Positions 54,478 to 62,464 of a stretch of 62,464 nt of DNA are shown piece after piece. The DNA comes from Ruminococcus sp. (GTDB lineage Bacteria; Bacillota; Clostridia; Oscillospirales; Ruminococcaceae). The stretch's first letter is position 1; every line of letters starts with the position of its first letter. The DNA lies in contig JAISIC010000039.1 in assembly GCA_031262225.1 (NCBI GenBank), forward strand, positions 1 through 62,464, in the 5' to 3' direction. Made by a program: the position numbers and the translations under genes. Under the pieces are notes generated by a model, which was given only the letters and a program-made list of their open reading frames with translations, made no database searches and had not been told where the DNA came from.

Positions 54478-57408
54478 TTATTCATTAGCAGCATTCACCG
54501 CTTTATTTATATTCGCGATCGTCTCATCAAGGGTTTGCTCGTCCTCATAAAATTTACGCGTTTCCGGTTGAATAAATTCACTGAAACCGCGGTAAGGCAT
54601 TCCGCCCTCTTTGCCGATTCCCGAAAACTCCAAAGCGCGTAGCAGGTCGTCAACGTCTTCGCGGGTTACGGCGTATTCTATGCCGTCGCTTGTTTTGCCG
54701 ATTTCGCCTATTGCCGCTTCTGCAATCCGCTCGTTCGCCTTGCGGTTTATTGAAAAACCGCCTCTGCTTGTTTCAAAATCGCCCGCCGTTGCACCATAAT
54801 CAGCTGAAAGAATAAACTTTATAAACGCCTTCGCTCCGTCTATATTCGGGGCGTTTTTGTTTACGCCGTAAGAATAACTGAACCAACTGTTATGAAATTG
54901 CCCGCTTTTGCCGTCTACGGTCGGGAAGCCTTTTACCGTAATATCCTCGCCGCCGAAGTATTCATTCCTCTGATATGCCGCTCTGCCGAAATCTGTTGTA
55001 TGGTTGAGAAATTCTGAACCGTTGTATTGATCGAAGTTTGAGAGAGACTCTTTTGTGCGGATTTTCTCCTCCATAACGGAATAGTAGCCACTATACGATC
55101 CGTCCAGGTCGTGGTCGTTATATGTCTTTACGTGGGTCAGAATATCGCGGAACTCCTTGTTATCAAAATCATAAACGCCGTCTTTATTATATGTTTCGAG
55201 ATTAATCGCATCAAAAAGTGTTGTCTCAACAAAATCAAGCGACAAGCCGTGACGGTCGTTACCCTCTATAACCTGAACGCCGGGGTTTTCCTCCGCAATC
55301 CGAAGAATGTCATCTAAAGTCCAGCCCGGTTCATCTCCCGCATATTCGGCATAGGCATACGCCGTTTGGAGTATGAAAAACGGTTCCACATAGTTTGTAT
55401 AATATTCGGGAAGCCAATCATAATGCTCATCGGTATAAAACTGTGTTAAGTCGAGTAAATCATAGTCCTCAAGGGAGAAAAATCTGTTTAAGTATATATC
55501 GGGGACTATATTTTTATTATCCTCTTCAAGAAGGAAAACTGCGGCGTATTCGTCTTGTGAAAGATTAAACATTCGGATTGTCGGGTATATATCATTATAA
55601 GTATATCCGCGGTCATTGCCGCCGCTGACGGCAGTGATAAGTTTTCTTGTTTTCCGCTCGCCTGTGTCAACATAAACAGCACGCTCGGCGACTGAATACA
55701 TTATATCTTCGCTGACAGGCTTGACTTCGGTTGTTACCGGGAGGAAATTATTCCCCCGAGCGGTATACAGTGCGTTATCAATAGTTTTCTGCGAAGCATT
55801 GTCAACCTCGAATCTGTCATAATAATTATTTAAGTCGGTACGGTCGGGTAGGCTTTCACGCCGCAAATATTTTCCGTTCGCATCGAAAACAGACACGCGA
55901 TCAATCTCGCCGTCTTCTGTTGCCGAACCGAATATATGGATTTCCTTATTCGCAACGAGATACCACTGATAATGCTCGGGAAGCCCTTCCGCTTCAAGCG
56001 ATATTTTCTCATAAATCGGCACTTCGACTGTACCGCTCTCGGTGTCAAAAAGCGGTATGTAGGGCTGTTCTTCGTAATTTGGGGCGACTTTTTCGTTTAT
56101 GTTTCTTATCAACTGATTATAAGTCTGTTCGCCGTGCAGATATTTATCAACTTCACTTTGAACGATCCGTCTTGCCTCTAAGTCTGCCGAGAAATATCTG
56201 TTGCCCGTATTTTCAAACGCCGCCAGAAAATCGTCAATGTCTTCACGAGTTACAGTTGTCTCTGTGCCGTCATTGTGTTCATAAACCTTGCCGACTTCTG
56301 CTGCACCGAGGGTTTCATTCGCTTTTCGGTTTATTGAAAATCCGCCTTGCCGCGATTCAAATTCACCGCCCGTTTCACCGTATTCCTCCGATAGGATAAA
56401 CGTCATAAACGCCTTTGCACCCTCTATGTTTGGAGAGCTTTTCGGTATGGCGTATTCATAGCTGTAGGCAAAAATCGGTCTGTGACAGTTTTCCCCGTCC
56501 GGTGAGGGATAACCCTTAAGCGTAATGTCCCTGCCGCCGAAATAGCTGTCGCTGATATTCGCACCCATTCCGAAATATGTTGTATACCCCAAAAGGCTTG
56601 AACTTTTTACATAGTTAAAATCGGAAGCGGATTTACCGTTTCTGATTTTTGCTTTCTGCGTAGTGCTGTAAAACGTACTGCCGTATTCGGCATCATATTT
56701 ATCATAATCGCGATACGCTTCGATAAAATCGACAGTTTCCTTAAATTTCAGATTATCGAAATTATAGCCGTCAGAGGTTTTATAATCATCAAAATTAATG
56801 CCACGCAAAACGATTTCCGAAATATAACCGAGACCGCCGTCATAAAAACCTTCGCCGTCGATAAGCTGAACGCCCGGGTGTTTTTTTGAAATACGAAGAA
56901 GGTCGTCAGTGCTCCATCCGCTTTCTTCTCCTGCAATATCTGTAAGCACAAAAGATGTTTCAAGCACAAAAAACGGTGCAATGGAAAAAACTTTTCCGTC
57001 TTCATCTTTTAAAATATTTTCGTAATTATCCGGCGTAAAGAGTTCAGAAAGGTCAATAATTTCCGATTCTTCGGCGAATTGTGAAATTGAGCCTGCCGTC
57101 CGTTCTTCGATTATATCGGGGAGTTCACCCTCTCCCAGGTCTTCGGCTTTTATTAAAACTGCTGTGTAGTCGCTCTGTGAATGGTTAAACATTTCGATTG
57201 TTTCGGCATTATTCTCTTTGGTATGAGCATCATAGCTGCTGCCGTAAAGTGCAACTTTTATAATAGTTGCGTCGCTTTCCCCGATAGTTTCCATCGACAT
57301 CATCTCCGCCGTGGTAGTCGCGGGCGTGGCAATAGCCTCCGCCGCTTCGGGCGAACCGCAGGACGCGAGAAGAAGAATTACAGTAAGTATTATTAATGAT
57401 TTTTTCAT
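54478..57408 (-). CDS. Lipoprotein with two tandem family-1 solute-binding modules
   Basis: A 976-residue lipoprotein; lipobox LLASC (Cys17). Two homologous solute-binding-like modules lie at about 48-430 and about 590-976. Both contain MFNxSQxxYxAV near the start, a Y-F-G-x-x-I-x-x-xG(Y/F)P motif, a SYxY or SYxV strand followed by APNIxGAKAFxxFILS or close variants, and end GGFSINRKANE plus a helix with TREDxDD. Between them sits a beta-rich segment (about 430-590). Tandem solute-binding modules on one anchor are unusual. It overlaps the upstream gene by ATGA. Confidence 0.83.
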   Translation of the reverse strand: MKKSLIILTVILLLASCGSPEAAEAIATPATTTAEMMSMETIGESDATIIKVALYGSSYDAHTKENNAETIEMFNHSQSDYTAVLIKAEDLGEGELPDIIEERTAGSISQFAEESEIIDLSELFTPDNYENILKDEDGKVFSIAPFFVLETSFVLTDIAGEESGWSTDDLLRISKKHPGVQLIDGEGFYDGGLGYISEIVLRGINFDDYKTSDGYNFDNLKFKETVDFIEAYRDYDKYDAEYGSTFYSTTQKAKIRNGKSASDFNYVKSSSLLGYTTYFGMGANISDSYFGGRDITLKGYPSPDGENCHRPIFAYSYEYAIPKSSPNIEGAKAFMTFILSEEYGETGGEFESRQGGFSINRKANETLGAAEVGKVYEHNDGTETTVTREDIDDFLAAFENTGNRYFSADLEARRIVQSEVDKYLHGEQTYNQLIRNINEKVAPNYEEQPYIPLFDTESGTVEVPIYEKISLEAEGLPEHYQWYLVANKEIHIFGSATEDGEIDRVSVFDANGKYLRRESLPDRTDLNNYYDRFEVDNASQKTIDNALYTARGNNFLPVTTEVKPVSEDIMYSVAERAVYVDTGERKTRKLITAVSGGNDRGYTYNDIYPTIRMFNLSQDEYAAVFLLEEDNKNIVPDIYLNRFFSLEDYDLLDLTQFYTDEHYDWLPEYYTNYVEPFFILQTAYAYAEYAGDEPGWTLDDILRIAEENPGVQVIEGNDRHGLSLDFVETTLFDAINLETYNKDGVYDFDNKEFRDILTHVKTYNDHDLDGSYSGYYSVMEEKIRTKESLSNFDQYNGSEFLNHTTDFGRAAYQRNEYFGGEDITVKGFPTVDGKSGQFHNSWFSYSYGVNKNAPNIDGAKAFIKFILSADYGATAGDFETSRGGFSINRKANERIAEAAIGEIGKTSDGIEYAVTREDVDDLLRALEFSGIGKEGGMPYRGFSEFIQPETRKFYEDEQTLDETIANINKAVNAANE

Positions 57409-60380
57409 ATAGCTACCCTTATTTCAGACGGCAGGTTTTGATAAATATCTTTGAGCCAAACTACGTCAATACGTAAATCAATTCTATACGTTATGGTTAT
57501 AACAATATAATTGTCTTTATGTTCGTCAGAAAGTTGTTTGACAATCTCATAAAGCGCCAAATTACGATTGTTCTCATTCTCATAGCTTTCATCTGATTTA
57601 AATGCGTTTTGATATATATCGTAAGGCGGCTCTTTTGAATTATCTCTGTCAACATCTATTTCGAGATGTTCTTCAAAACCATCTTTGAATAAGTCCTCAA
57701 TGTTAATGAATTTACGCTCTGCCAAGCTGTAGTAATATGTCGGAGATTCAAACCCCGTGCTTAGTCTGATGAATGTGCCGAATTTCGTAATGCTTTGCCC
57801 CCCGTTGTCATAACCGCCGTCGGCGTAATATTTATCGTACATCTCTTCAATCAGCTTGTTTTCAGGAAGTTCGCGGCTGTTTTCCACTCCTCGGTATTCT
57901 AAATATGAATAGAGATGATCGTTCTTTTCGTAATATCTTTCATAATAGTTTTCGCTATCTTTTACTTCGACAAATTTGATTCTGTCTGCAAATTCCGGCG
58001 TGATATAATCCCTAAAATCACGACAGTGCGAAACAACAGAATCTTCTCTGTCGCTCAAACGCAAATCAAACGAAGCCGGATATGCAAAATACGCATTGTC
58101 AGGCAAGAGATTAATATACGATAAATCAAACGTGAAATCACTGCAAAGTCCAAAGAACTCAAGCGATCCGCCGTAATATACGTCCAATATTGCGGCTGAA
58201 ATATCTTTGTTTATTGAAGGCATAAAATCCGTGTCTTTATAGAACATATCTGATAGGTTTTCGATTTTCTTTTTATTAACAATATCAAAAACCGCCGACT
58301 TACCGTATAATTCCTCAAAGTCCCAAACGCCCGCCAAATATCTATCGCCGACAATTATTTCTAAATACCCATTTTTAATTACTGCAAAATACCCGAAATT
58401 TAAACCCATTATTTCCGCTTTCGATTTATACATATTGTTGTAATAATCTTCTGCTTCATCAATCCAAGCCTGAATTTCTGCCTCAAATTCTGCGTCTTTG
58501 AGGAATCCGCGCGGGCGTGTATCATATTTATAATCGGCATTGAAATTAAGATAATAATAATTATAATTATAATTAATGTTTTCAGGTGCCTCTTCGCCTG
58601 TTCCTTTCGCTTCATAAAGGGTATAAGCCGCCGGAATTTCAATGTCCATAACGGGAATATATCCCGCCTCAAGTACATACATCTGACCTTTTTCGGATGT
58701 TATTAATTCAATATAATCTTTAACAAGCGTATCGGTTGTGTCTTTTTTATAAAAAGCGTAAGTCTGCGAAAGAAGAGGGTAACTGCCATCAATGAAAGTA
58801 TTCCGCGAGGGTTTAACGCCGTCAACTGTGGCGAAATTAAACGTTCCCTCATTCGCTGCAAACGCCGCCGCATATGAATAAACACTATAGCCGATTGCGT
58901 TTATAGAATTGTCATAATCGGCGAACATCGAAACAACGCCGCCCATAGTAATTTGAACCATTGTTTCGGGTGCATCAGTCAGTGGTGTTTCGCCCATAAA
59001 TGCGGTCATATAAGTCTGCGAACCTGAGTTGACATTGCGCTGATACGCCTCAATCGGTGCATCATTTCCGCCGAGGTCTTTCCAATTGGTGATTTCACCG
59101 GAATAGATTTTTCTGATTTGCTCCTGCGTTAAACTCTGAACGGGATTATTCGGATTGACAAGGAAAACAAACCCTTCCATTGCTACCGGAACGGCTTCGT
59201 ATTCAAAATTATTTTCTGCGGCATATGCCTCTTGTTCTTTGGCAAGCGGCACGGAAAGCACTATGTCCGCCTTCCCGTTTACGAGGTTTTCAAACGCTTC
59301 AAAAGTTTTGCTGTGTTTGGTTTCTTCGTTTGCTTCCCAAATATCTATACCGAGGATTTTTGAACGCAGATAAGCGTCAAGTGAAATTGTAGAGGTTGAA
59401 CCGTCAATTACAGGGAACGGCACCGGCTCAGGTTCAGCCGGCGTTTGAGTTACGGAAGGGGTGTAAGTATATCGCTCATCGTGGCTGCGTGCGTATGCTG
59501 CGTCGCGGGTGTAGATAGCAGCGTTTTTAATCGGATTTCCTTCACAGCTAAAATAATATAGTTTTTCGGGCATAACAGGCAGTTCGGTTAATTGGTTGTT
59601 TTTGATATAAAATCTCCACAAACTATCGGGGATTTCGGAGACTTCTGTTATGTGATTATCATTGCAATAAAGCTCCATTAATTTTAACGGAAGCTTCGGT
59701 AAACTCGTAAGCGAATTAGAATCGCAATAAAGCCGCTGTAAATCTTGCGGAAGCTCCGGCAAACTCGTGAGCAAGTTATTATTGCAGTATAAATAAATCA
59801 AATTCTCCGGCAAATCGGGCATATAGCTTATCAAATTGCCGGTACAATAGAAATATTTTAGCGATTTCGGGAGTTCCGGAAGTTCGGTGATTTCGTTGCC
59901 TTCGCAGGAAATCTCCGTAACACTGTCCGGCAACGGCGGCAAAATTTTAAGATTATTACCATCGCATTCAAGATACTCAAGAGATGTGAAATATTCGATT
60001 CCCTCAAGATCATCAAGATCGCAGTTTGTAAGATAAAGGCTTTTAACCTTCGCCGCATCGTCGCTCATTATCGGAGCATTTGCAGCAATGTCAGCCCGCC
60101 GCCTCGCTTCGGCACGAATAATGGCGTTTGGGATTCTATCGGTTATGTCTGTATTCTCCGAAAAGACTGCCGGAACATATTTTTGCGGTTCGGGGCGGGT
60201 TTCGGGTTCAGTTAAGACAGCCACAGTTTCGGAATCAATTGCTTCAATAGTCGGAGCAATGCTTACAGTTGCCGCCGTGGTAGTCGCGACAGTTGCCACC
60301 ACTTCTGCCGCCTCATCACTCCCGCACCCGCTAAGTGCTAAAGCTATAGCCAATACCCCTGCAATAAAACGCTCTCTCAT
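57405..60380 (-). CDS. Lipoprotein fusing 20-residue leucine-rich repeats to a PstS-like domain
   Basis: A 991-residue lipoprotein; lipobox LSGC (Cys19), then an Ala/Thr-rich linker. Residues 117-290 are leucine-rich repeats. From 141 to 280 there are seven units of exactly 20 residues with a LP-x-LP core, as in the YopM/IpaH class, and Cys near the end of nearly every unit. Residues of about 322-610 are a PstS-like domain (DGSTSTISLDAY, KIYSGEITNWKDLGG, QRNVNSGSQTYM). The rest is beta-rich, and the last 120 residues resemble DUF3298-type domains (RKFINIEDLFKDG). It is the first gene of a three-gene operon read from 60414-60442. Confidence 0.85.
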   Translation of the reverse strand: MRERFIAGVLAIALALSGCGSDEAAEVVATVATTTAATVSIAPTIEAIDSETVAVLTEPETRPEPQKYVPAVFSENTDITDRIPNAIIRAEARRRADIAANAPIMSDDAAKVKSLYLTNCDLDDLEGIEYFTSLEYLECDGNNLKILPPLPDSVTEISCEGNEITELPELPKSLKYFYCTGNLISYMPDLPENLIYLYCNNNLLTSLPELPQDLQRLYCDSNSLTSLPKLPLKLMELYCNDNHITEVSEIPDSLWRFYIKNNQLTELPVMPEKLYYFSCEGNPIKNAAIYTRDAAYARSHDERYTYTPSVTQTPAEPEPVPFPVIDGSTSTISLDAYLRSKILGIDIWEANEETKHSKTFEAFENLVNGKADIVLSVPLAKEQEAYAAENNFEYEAVPVAMEGFVFLVNPNNPVQSLTQEQIRKIYSGEITNWKDLGGNDAPIEAYQRNVNSGSQTYMTAFMGETPLTDAPETMVQITMGGVVSMFADYDNSINAIGYSVYSYAAAFAANEGTFNFATVDGVKPSRNTFIDGSYPLLSQTYAFYKKDTTDTLVKDYIELITSEKGQMYVLEAGYIPVMDIEIPAAYTLYEAKGTGEEAPENINYNYNYYYLNFNADYKYDTRPRGFLKDAEFEAEIQAWIDEAEDYYNNMYKSKAEIMGLNFGYFAVIKNGYLEIIVGDRYLAGVWDFEELYGKSAVFDIVNKKKIENLSDMFYKDTDFMPSINKDISAAILDVYYGGSLEFFGLCSDFTFDLSYINLLPDNAYFAYPASFDLRLSDREDSVVSHCRDFRDYITPEFADRIKFVEVKDSENYYERYYEKNDHLYSYLEYRGVENSRELPENKLIEEMYDKYYADGGYDNGGQSITKFGTFIRLSTGFESPTYYYSLAERKFINIEDLFKDGFEEHLEIDVDRDNSKEPPYDIYQNAFKSDESYENENNRNLALYEIVKQLSDEHKDNYIVITITYRIDLRIDVVWLKDIYQNLPSEIRVAI
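59541..59960 (-). repeat. Seven 60-bp units coding 20-residue leucine-rich repeats
   Basis: The protein period is exactly 20 residues (141-280). Each unit has N-x-(L/I)-(T/x) at its start, a LP-x-(L/I/M)-P core in most units, and a Cys next to last in six of seven units. One unit has Ile instead of Cys. Confidence 0.8.
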
Positions 60381-60413
60381 ACCCGCACATCCCTTTATGT
60401 ATCTTATAATCCG

Positions 60414-60442
60414 ATTATATCATACATAACATAATGTGTCAA
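60414..60442 (-). promoter_or_regulatory. Consensus promoter of the lipoprotein operon, duplicated at 25318
   Basis: The minus strand has TTGACA (60437-60442), 17 bases and TATAAT (60414-60419). The leader to the ATG at 60380 holds AAGGGA and matches the leader at 25285-25317. The rest of the gap (60443-60601) shows no gene and no clear terminator. Confidence 0.8.
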
Positions 60443-60601
60443 TAAAATATCTGTTTTTTCACAATTTGTAATAGTACAGTAAGCATTACAGCTTTCTTAC
60501 AGCAGTAACACACTGTGCAGAATGAAGGGTTGGGGGAGAGGTGAAAACATATACTGGTATTGCAAAGTGAATTTTTTATGAACGAGTAAAACACCGCGAA
60601 T

Positions 60602-62464
60602 CTATTTAGTCTCTTCAAGATAAGTAGTAGCACGGTTTTGGATAATCGCGGCGGTATCTTCGGCTGTTTTGCCGCCGGCATAATAAGCCGCTGTTTCTTC
60701 TTTAATTATGTTTTGAATAGCCGGAATCGTTCGGTGTATGCCGTCGATACTGTCAAAAAGTTTAAACATTTTTGCGTTATCAGCCTCGGTGTTATCAGGT
60801 TGGTTCGAGAGGTCCGCAATGAGCCAGTTCACACGCGGCTTACGTTCGCCATACCAAGTTTCATATGGCGGAATGGTAGCATTTTCGGCTGTAATGTTAA
60901 GCTCAGACATAAGTGTCGGGAAGGTTCCCATCGGCGGATAACCCATGCTTTCAATCCAAAAATTGCCGTATGAAAAGTGCCCTTTAACAAACTCCCATGC
61001 TCCGTCGGGATTTTGTGCTTTCGCCATAATCGCTGTCTCAAGGATAGGTCGTGCTATGACACCGCTGCCACCCATTTCGTTCGGGAATCCTAAAAACGTA
61101 ACCGGCTCGCCGAATTCCGTCTTTTCAAGTGAAACAATATGCCTGAAATCAGAAAAGTTCCAAAGCTCGATTAATGCTTTATCCGTTTTGTAGTCGTTTG
61201 TCTCTCCCGGAATGAATCTAAACTGATACGGTTCGGCGTCGGGTGCGGGTGCCGGAAGGCTTTTTGAAAACTCTAAAAGCGAGATGAATTCCGGTGTTTC
61301 AAAACTGCATACACCGTTTACATCATCAATAAATCCTCTTGCCATTCTTATCAGGATTCTTTCAGTGAAAACATCGCGATCAATTCCCTTTCCGAAAAGA
61401 GTTGCATAGGGCGACTCCGTGCCCGTGATATTTGCGGCGGAAGCTTGAAGCTCTTCAAAGCTTTGCCTGCCATTTTCACCGAAAATTGATGTCTTACCGA
61501 CAAGTGTTTCAACATAAAATGCCGATGTGATTGAATATAGTTTTCCGTCTGTTTCAAAAGCCTTTAGGAGGGGCTCCAGAAAGTCTTCACGTGAATAATC
61601 GGGATCTTCGTCTATAAACGGATAAAGGTCGGCAAGCATTCCTTTACTTACATAGTTGCCGTAAGGCATTTCAGGTTCGATAACAATCACATCGGGAATA
61701 TTCCCTGCAATAATGTCGTTATTAAACGCGGTTAAAGCTTGGTCATAAGTAGTATTACTGTCAACAGCATATTGTTTATATTCAACCTGAAAATACGGGT
61801 GTGTAAGCGAAAATTCTTTTATATAATCGTCAAAATAAATCGGTTCGGCAATCGCCGCAACTGTAATAATCGATTTATCGGGAACATCCTCAGGAGCGAC
61901 TTTAGTCAGCATATAAAGCTTGTTAAAACCGATTGTATTCTGCGTATAGCCGGTAATAAGAAACTGTGTGTCGGAAACGGGAATAACCCTTGTAATATCA
62001 GAAAGAGGAACCCCCGAAGCGGACAGATCTGCAACAAGCATCCTCACATCGTCATTATAACCATATATCGATGAATTACTGTAGCTGTAATATTCATACC
62101 TGTCGTCACCATCTGCAATATTTAAGTCAATATCATCAGGAATAGACTTCTTTTCATTTTCAGTAAAGTCGGAAAAATAAATAGAGATTGCGTCAGCATC
62201 TGTTTCCAAAAGCCTTTCGCTTACATCAGCTAAAACGGTTTGAGTTTCACCCTCTATGCTGACGATTTCTGTTTTTGTGACCGATTCTTCACTATCCGAA
62301 TTTTTTACAGTCACCCGAACGAGATAAATCGTACCGTCTTCGGCAATACTGATGTCCGAATAGAATGAAAATTCAACCTGCCCTTCTGCTTCGGAATAAA
62401 GAAGAATTTTTTCCATAACTTCGCCCGAAAGATCGGTTTTCAAAAGATAACTGTTTTCGAGTAC
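60602..62464 (-). CDS. Propeller-like/solute-binding lipoprotein, 5' end outside the window
   Basis: The frame is open to the right edge; the TTG at 62443 is internal, because the upstream codons still match the paralogue at 46241 (SYLLKTD). The visible 620 residues cover the end of a propeller-like domain and a complete family-1 solute-binding domain: TAFNNDIIAGNIPDVIVIEP, MLADLYPFIDED, NPDGAWEFVKGHF, and the end IIQNRATTYLEETK. It is very similar to the gene at 46241-48643 and points toward it, so the two paralogues flank the lipoprotein cluster in inverted orientation. Signal peptide not visible. Confidence 0.88.
   Translation of the reverse strand, partial: VLENSYLLKTDLSGEVMEKILLYSEAEGQVEFSFYSDISIAEDGTIYLVRVTVKNSDSEESVTKTEIVSIEGETQTVLADVSERLLETDADAISIYFSDFTENEKKSIPDDIDLNIADGDDRYEYYSYSNSSIYGYNDDVRMLVADLSASGVPLSDITRVIPVSDTQFLITGYTQNTIGFNKLYMLTKVAPEDVPDKSIITVAAIAEPIYFDDYIKEFSLTHPYFQVEYKQYAVDSNTTYDQALTAFNNDIIAGNIPDVIVIEPEMPYGNYVSKGMLADLYPFIDEDPDYSREDFLEPLLKAFETDGKLYSITSAFYVETLVGKTSIFGENGRQSFEELQASAANITGTESPYATLFGKGIDRDVFTERILIRMARGFIDDVNGVCSFETPEFISLLEFSKSLPAPAPDAEPYQFRFIPGETNDYKTDKALIELWNFSDFRHIVSLEKTEFGEPVTFLGFPNEMGGSGVIARPILETAIMAKAQNPDGAWEFVKGHFSYGNFWIESMGYPPMGTFPTLMSELNITAENATIPPYETWYGERKPRVNWLIADLSNQPDNTEADNAKMFKLFDSIDGIHRTIPAIQNIIKEETAAYYAGGKTAEDTAAIIQNRATTYLEETK

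Noticed and set aside
1..62464. tRNA, rRNA, riboswitch, prophage or transposase
   Set aside because: No such genes or conserved RNA folds were recognised on reading the intergenic regions, all of which are shorter than about 225 bases.

Overview
The window looks like chromosomal DNA of a low-to-moderate GC Gram-positive anaerobe of the Clostridia (Oscillospiraceae/Ruminococcaceae-like). The clues are many lipobox signal peptides but no outer-membrane genes, AGGAGG-type ribosome sites, TTGACA-N17-TATAAT promoters, GntR/YtrA-ABC cassettes, LytTR regulators and a DUF3021 protein. The lineage is inference. I saw no rRNA, tRNA, CRISPR array, integrase or transposase. Genes are tightly packed, often with ATGA or TAATG overlaps.

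Region 1 (1-9.5 kb). The 3' part of a hybrid histidine kinase and a B12-type radical SAM protein are followed by a seven-gene, translationally coupled phosphate operon, pstS-pstC-pstA-pstB-phoU-phoB-phoR. It sits behind a two-repeat Pho-box-like element and ends at a strong hairpin. PstS is circularly permuted, and PhoB carries an in-frame insertion containing a GC-rich palindrome that is also found in the first kinase.

Region 2 (9.5-23.6 kb). Two very large secreted proteins (2080 and 722 aa) share a C-terminal domain of about 230 residues behind a proline-rich linker. They are divergent from an Agr/Lyt-like signalling operon whose response regulator is split by one in-frame TAA and whose kinase functions are divided between two membrane proteins. 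A hybrid kinase with three tandem PAS-like modules follows.

Region 3 (23.6-34.3 kb). An aminoglycoside-phosphotransferase-fold kinase, a lipoprotein, two GntR-ABC transporter cassettes, a zinc-ribbon membrane protein, and an 1118-residue protein made almost entirely of FctA/Spy0128-type isopeptide-linker repeats but without a signal peptide.

Region 4 (34.3-46.2 kb). Signalling and lipid-kinase genes: two DagK-family paralogues around a REC-GGDEF protein, a hybrid kinase, an OmpR-type two-component pair, a 7TM-GGDEF protein with a degenerate active site, and a LytTR-DUF3021-ABC exporter module.

Region 5 (46.2-62.5 kb). Six large lipoproteins and no permease gene. Three are propeller-like/family-1 solute-binding fusions, two carry PstS-like domains (one fused to 20-residue leucine-rich repeats), and one has two tandem solute-binding modules. 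Together with a small lipoprotein at 24.5-25.3 kb, one of them shares a duplicated promoter, leader, signal peptide and Thr-rich linker.

Overall the window combines phosphate sensing and uptake, a dense set of two-component and cyclic-di-GMP-type regulators, and a large investment in surface-displayed proteins. All functions are inferred from motifs and context; no search was run.
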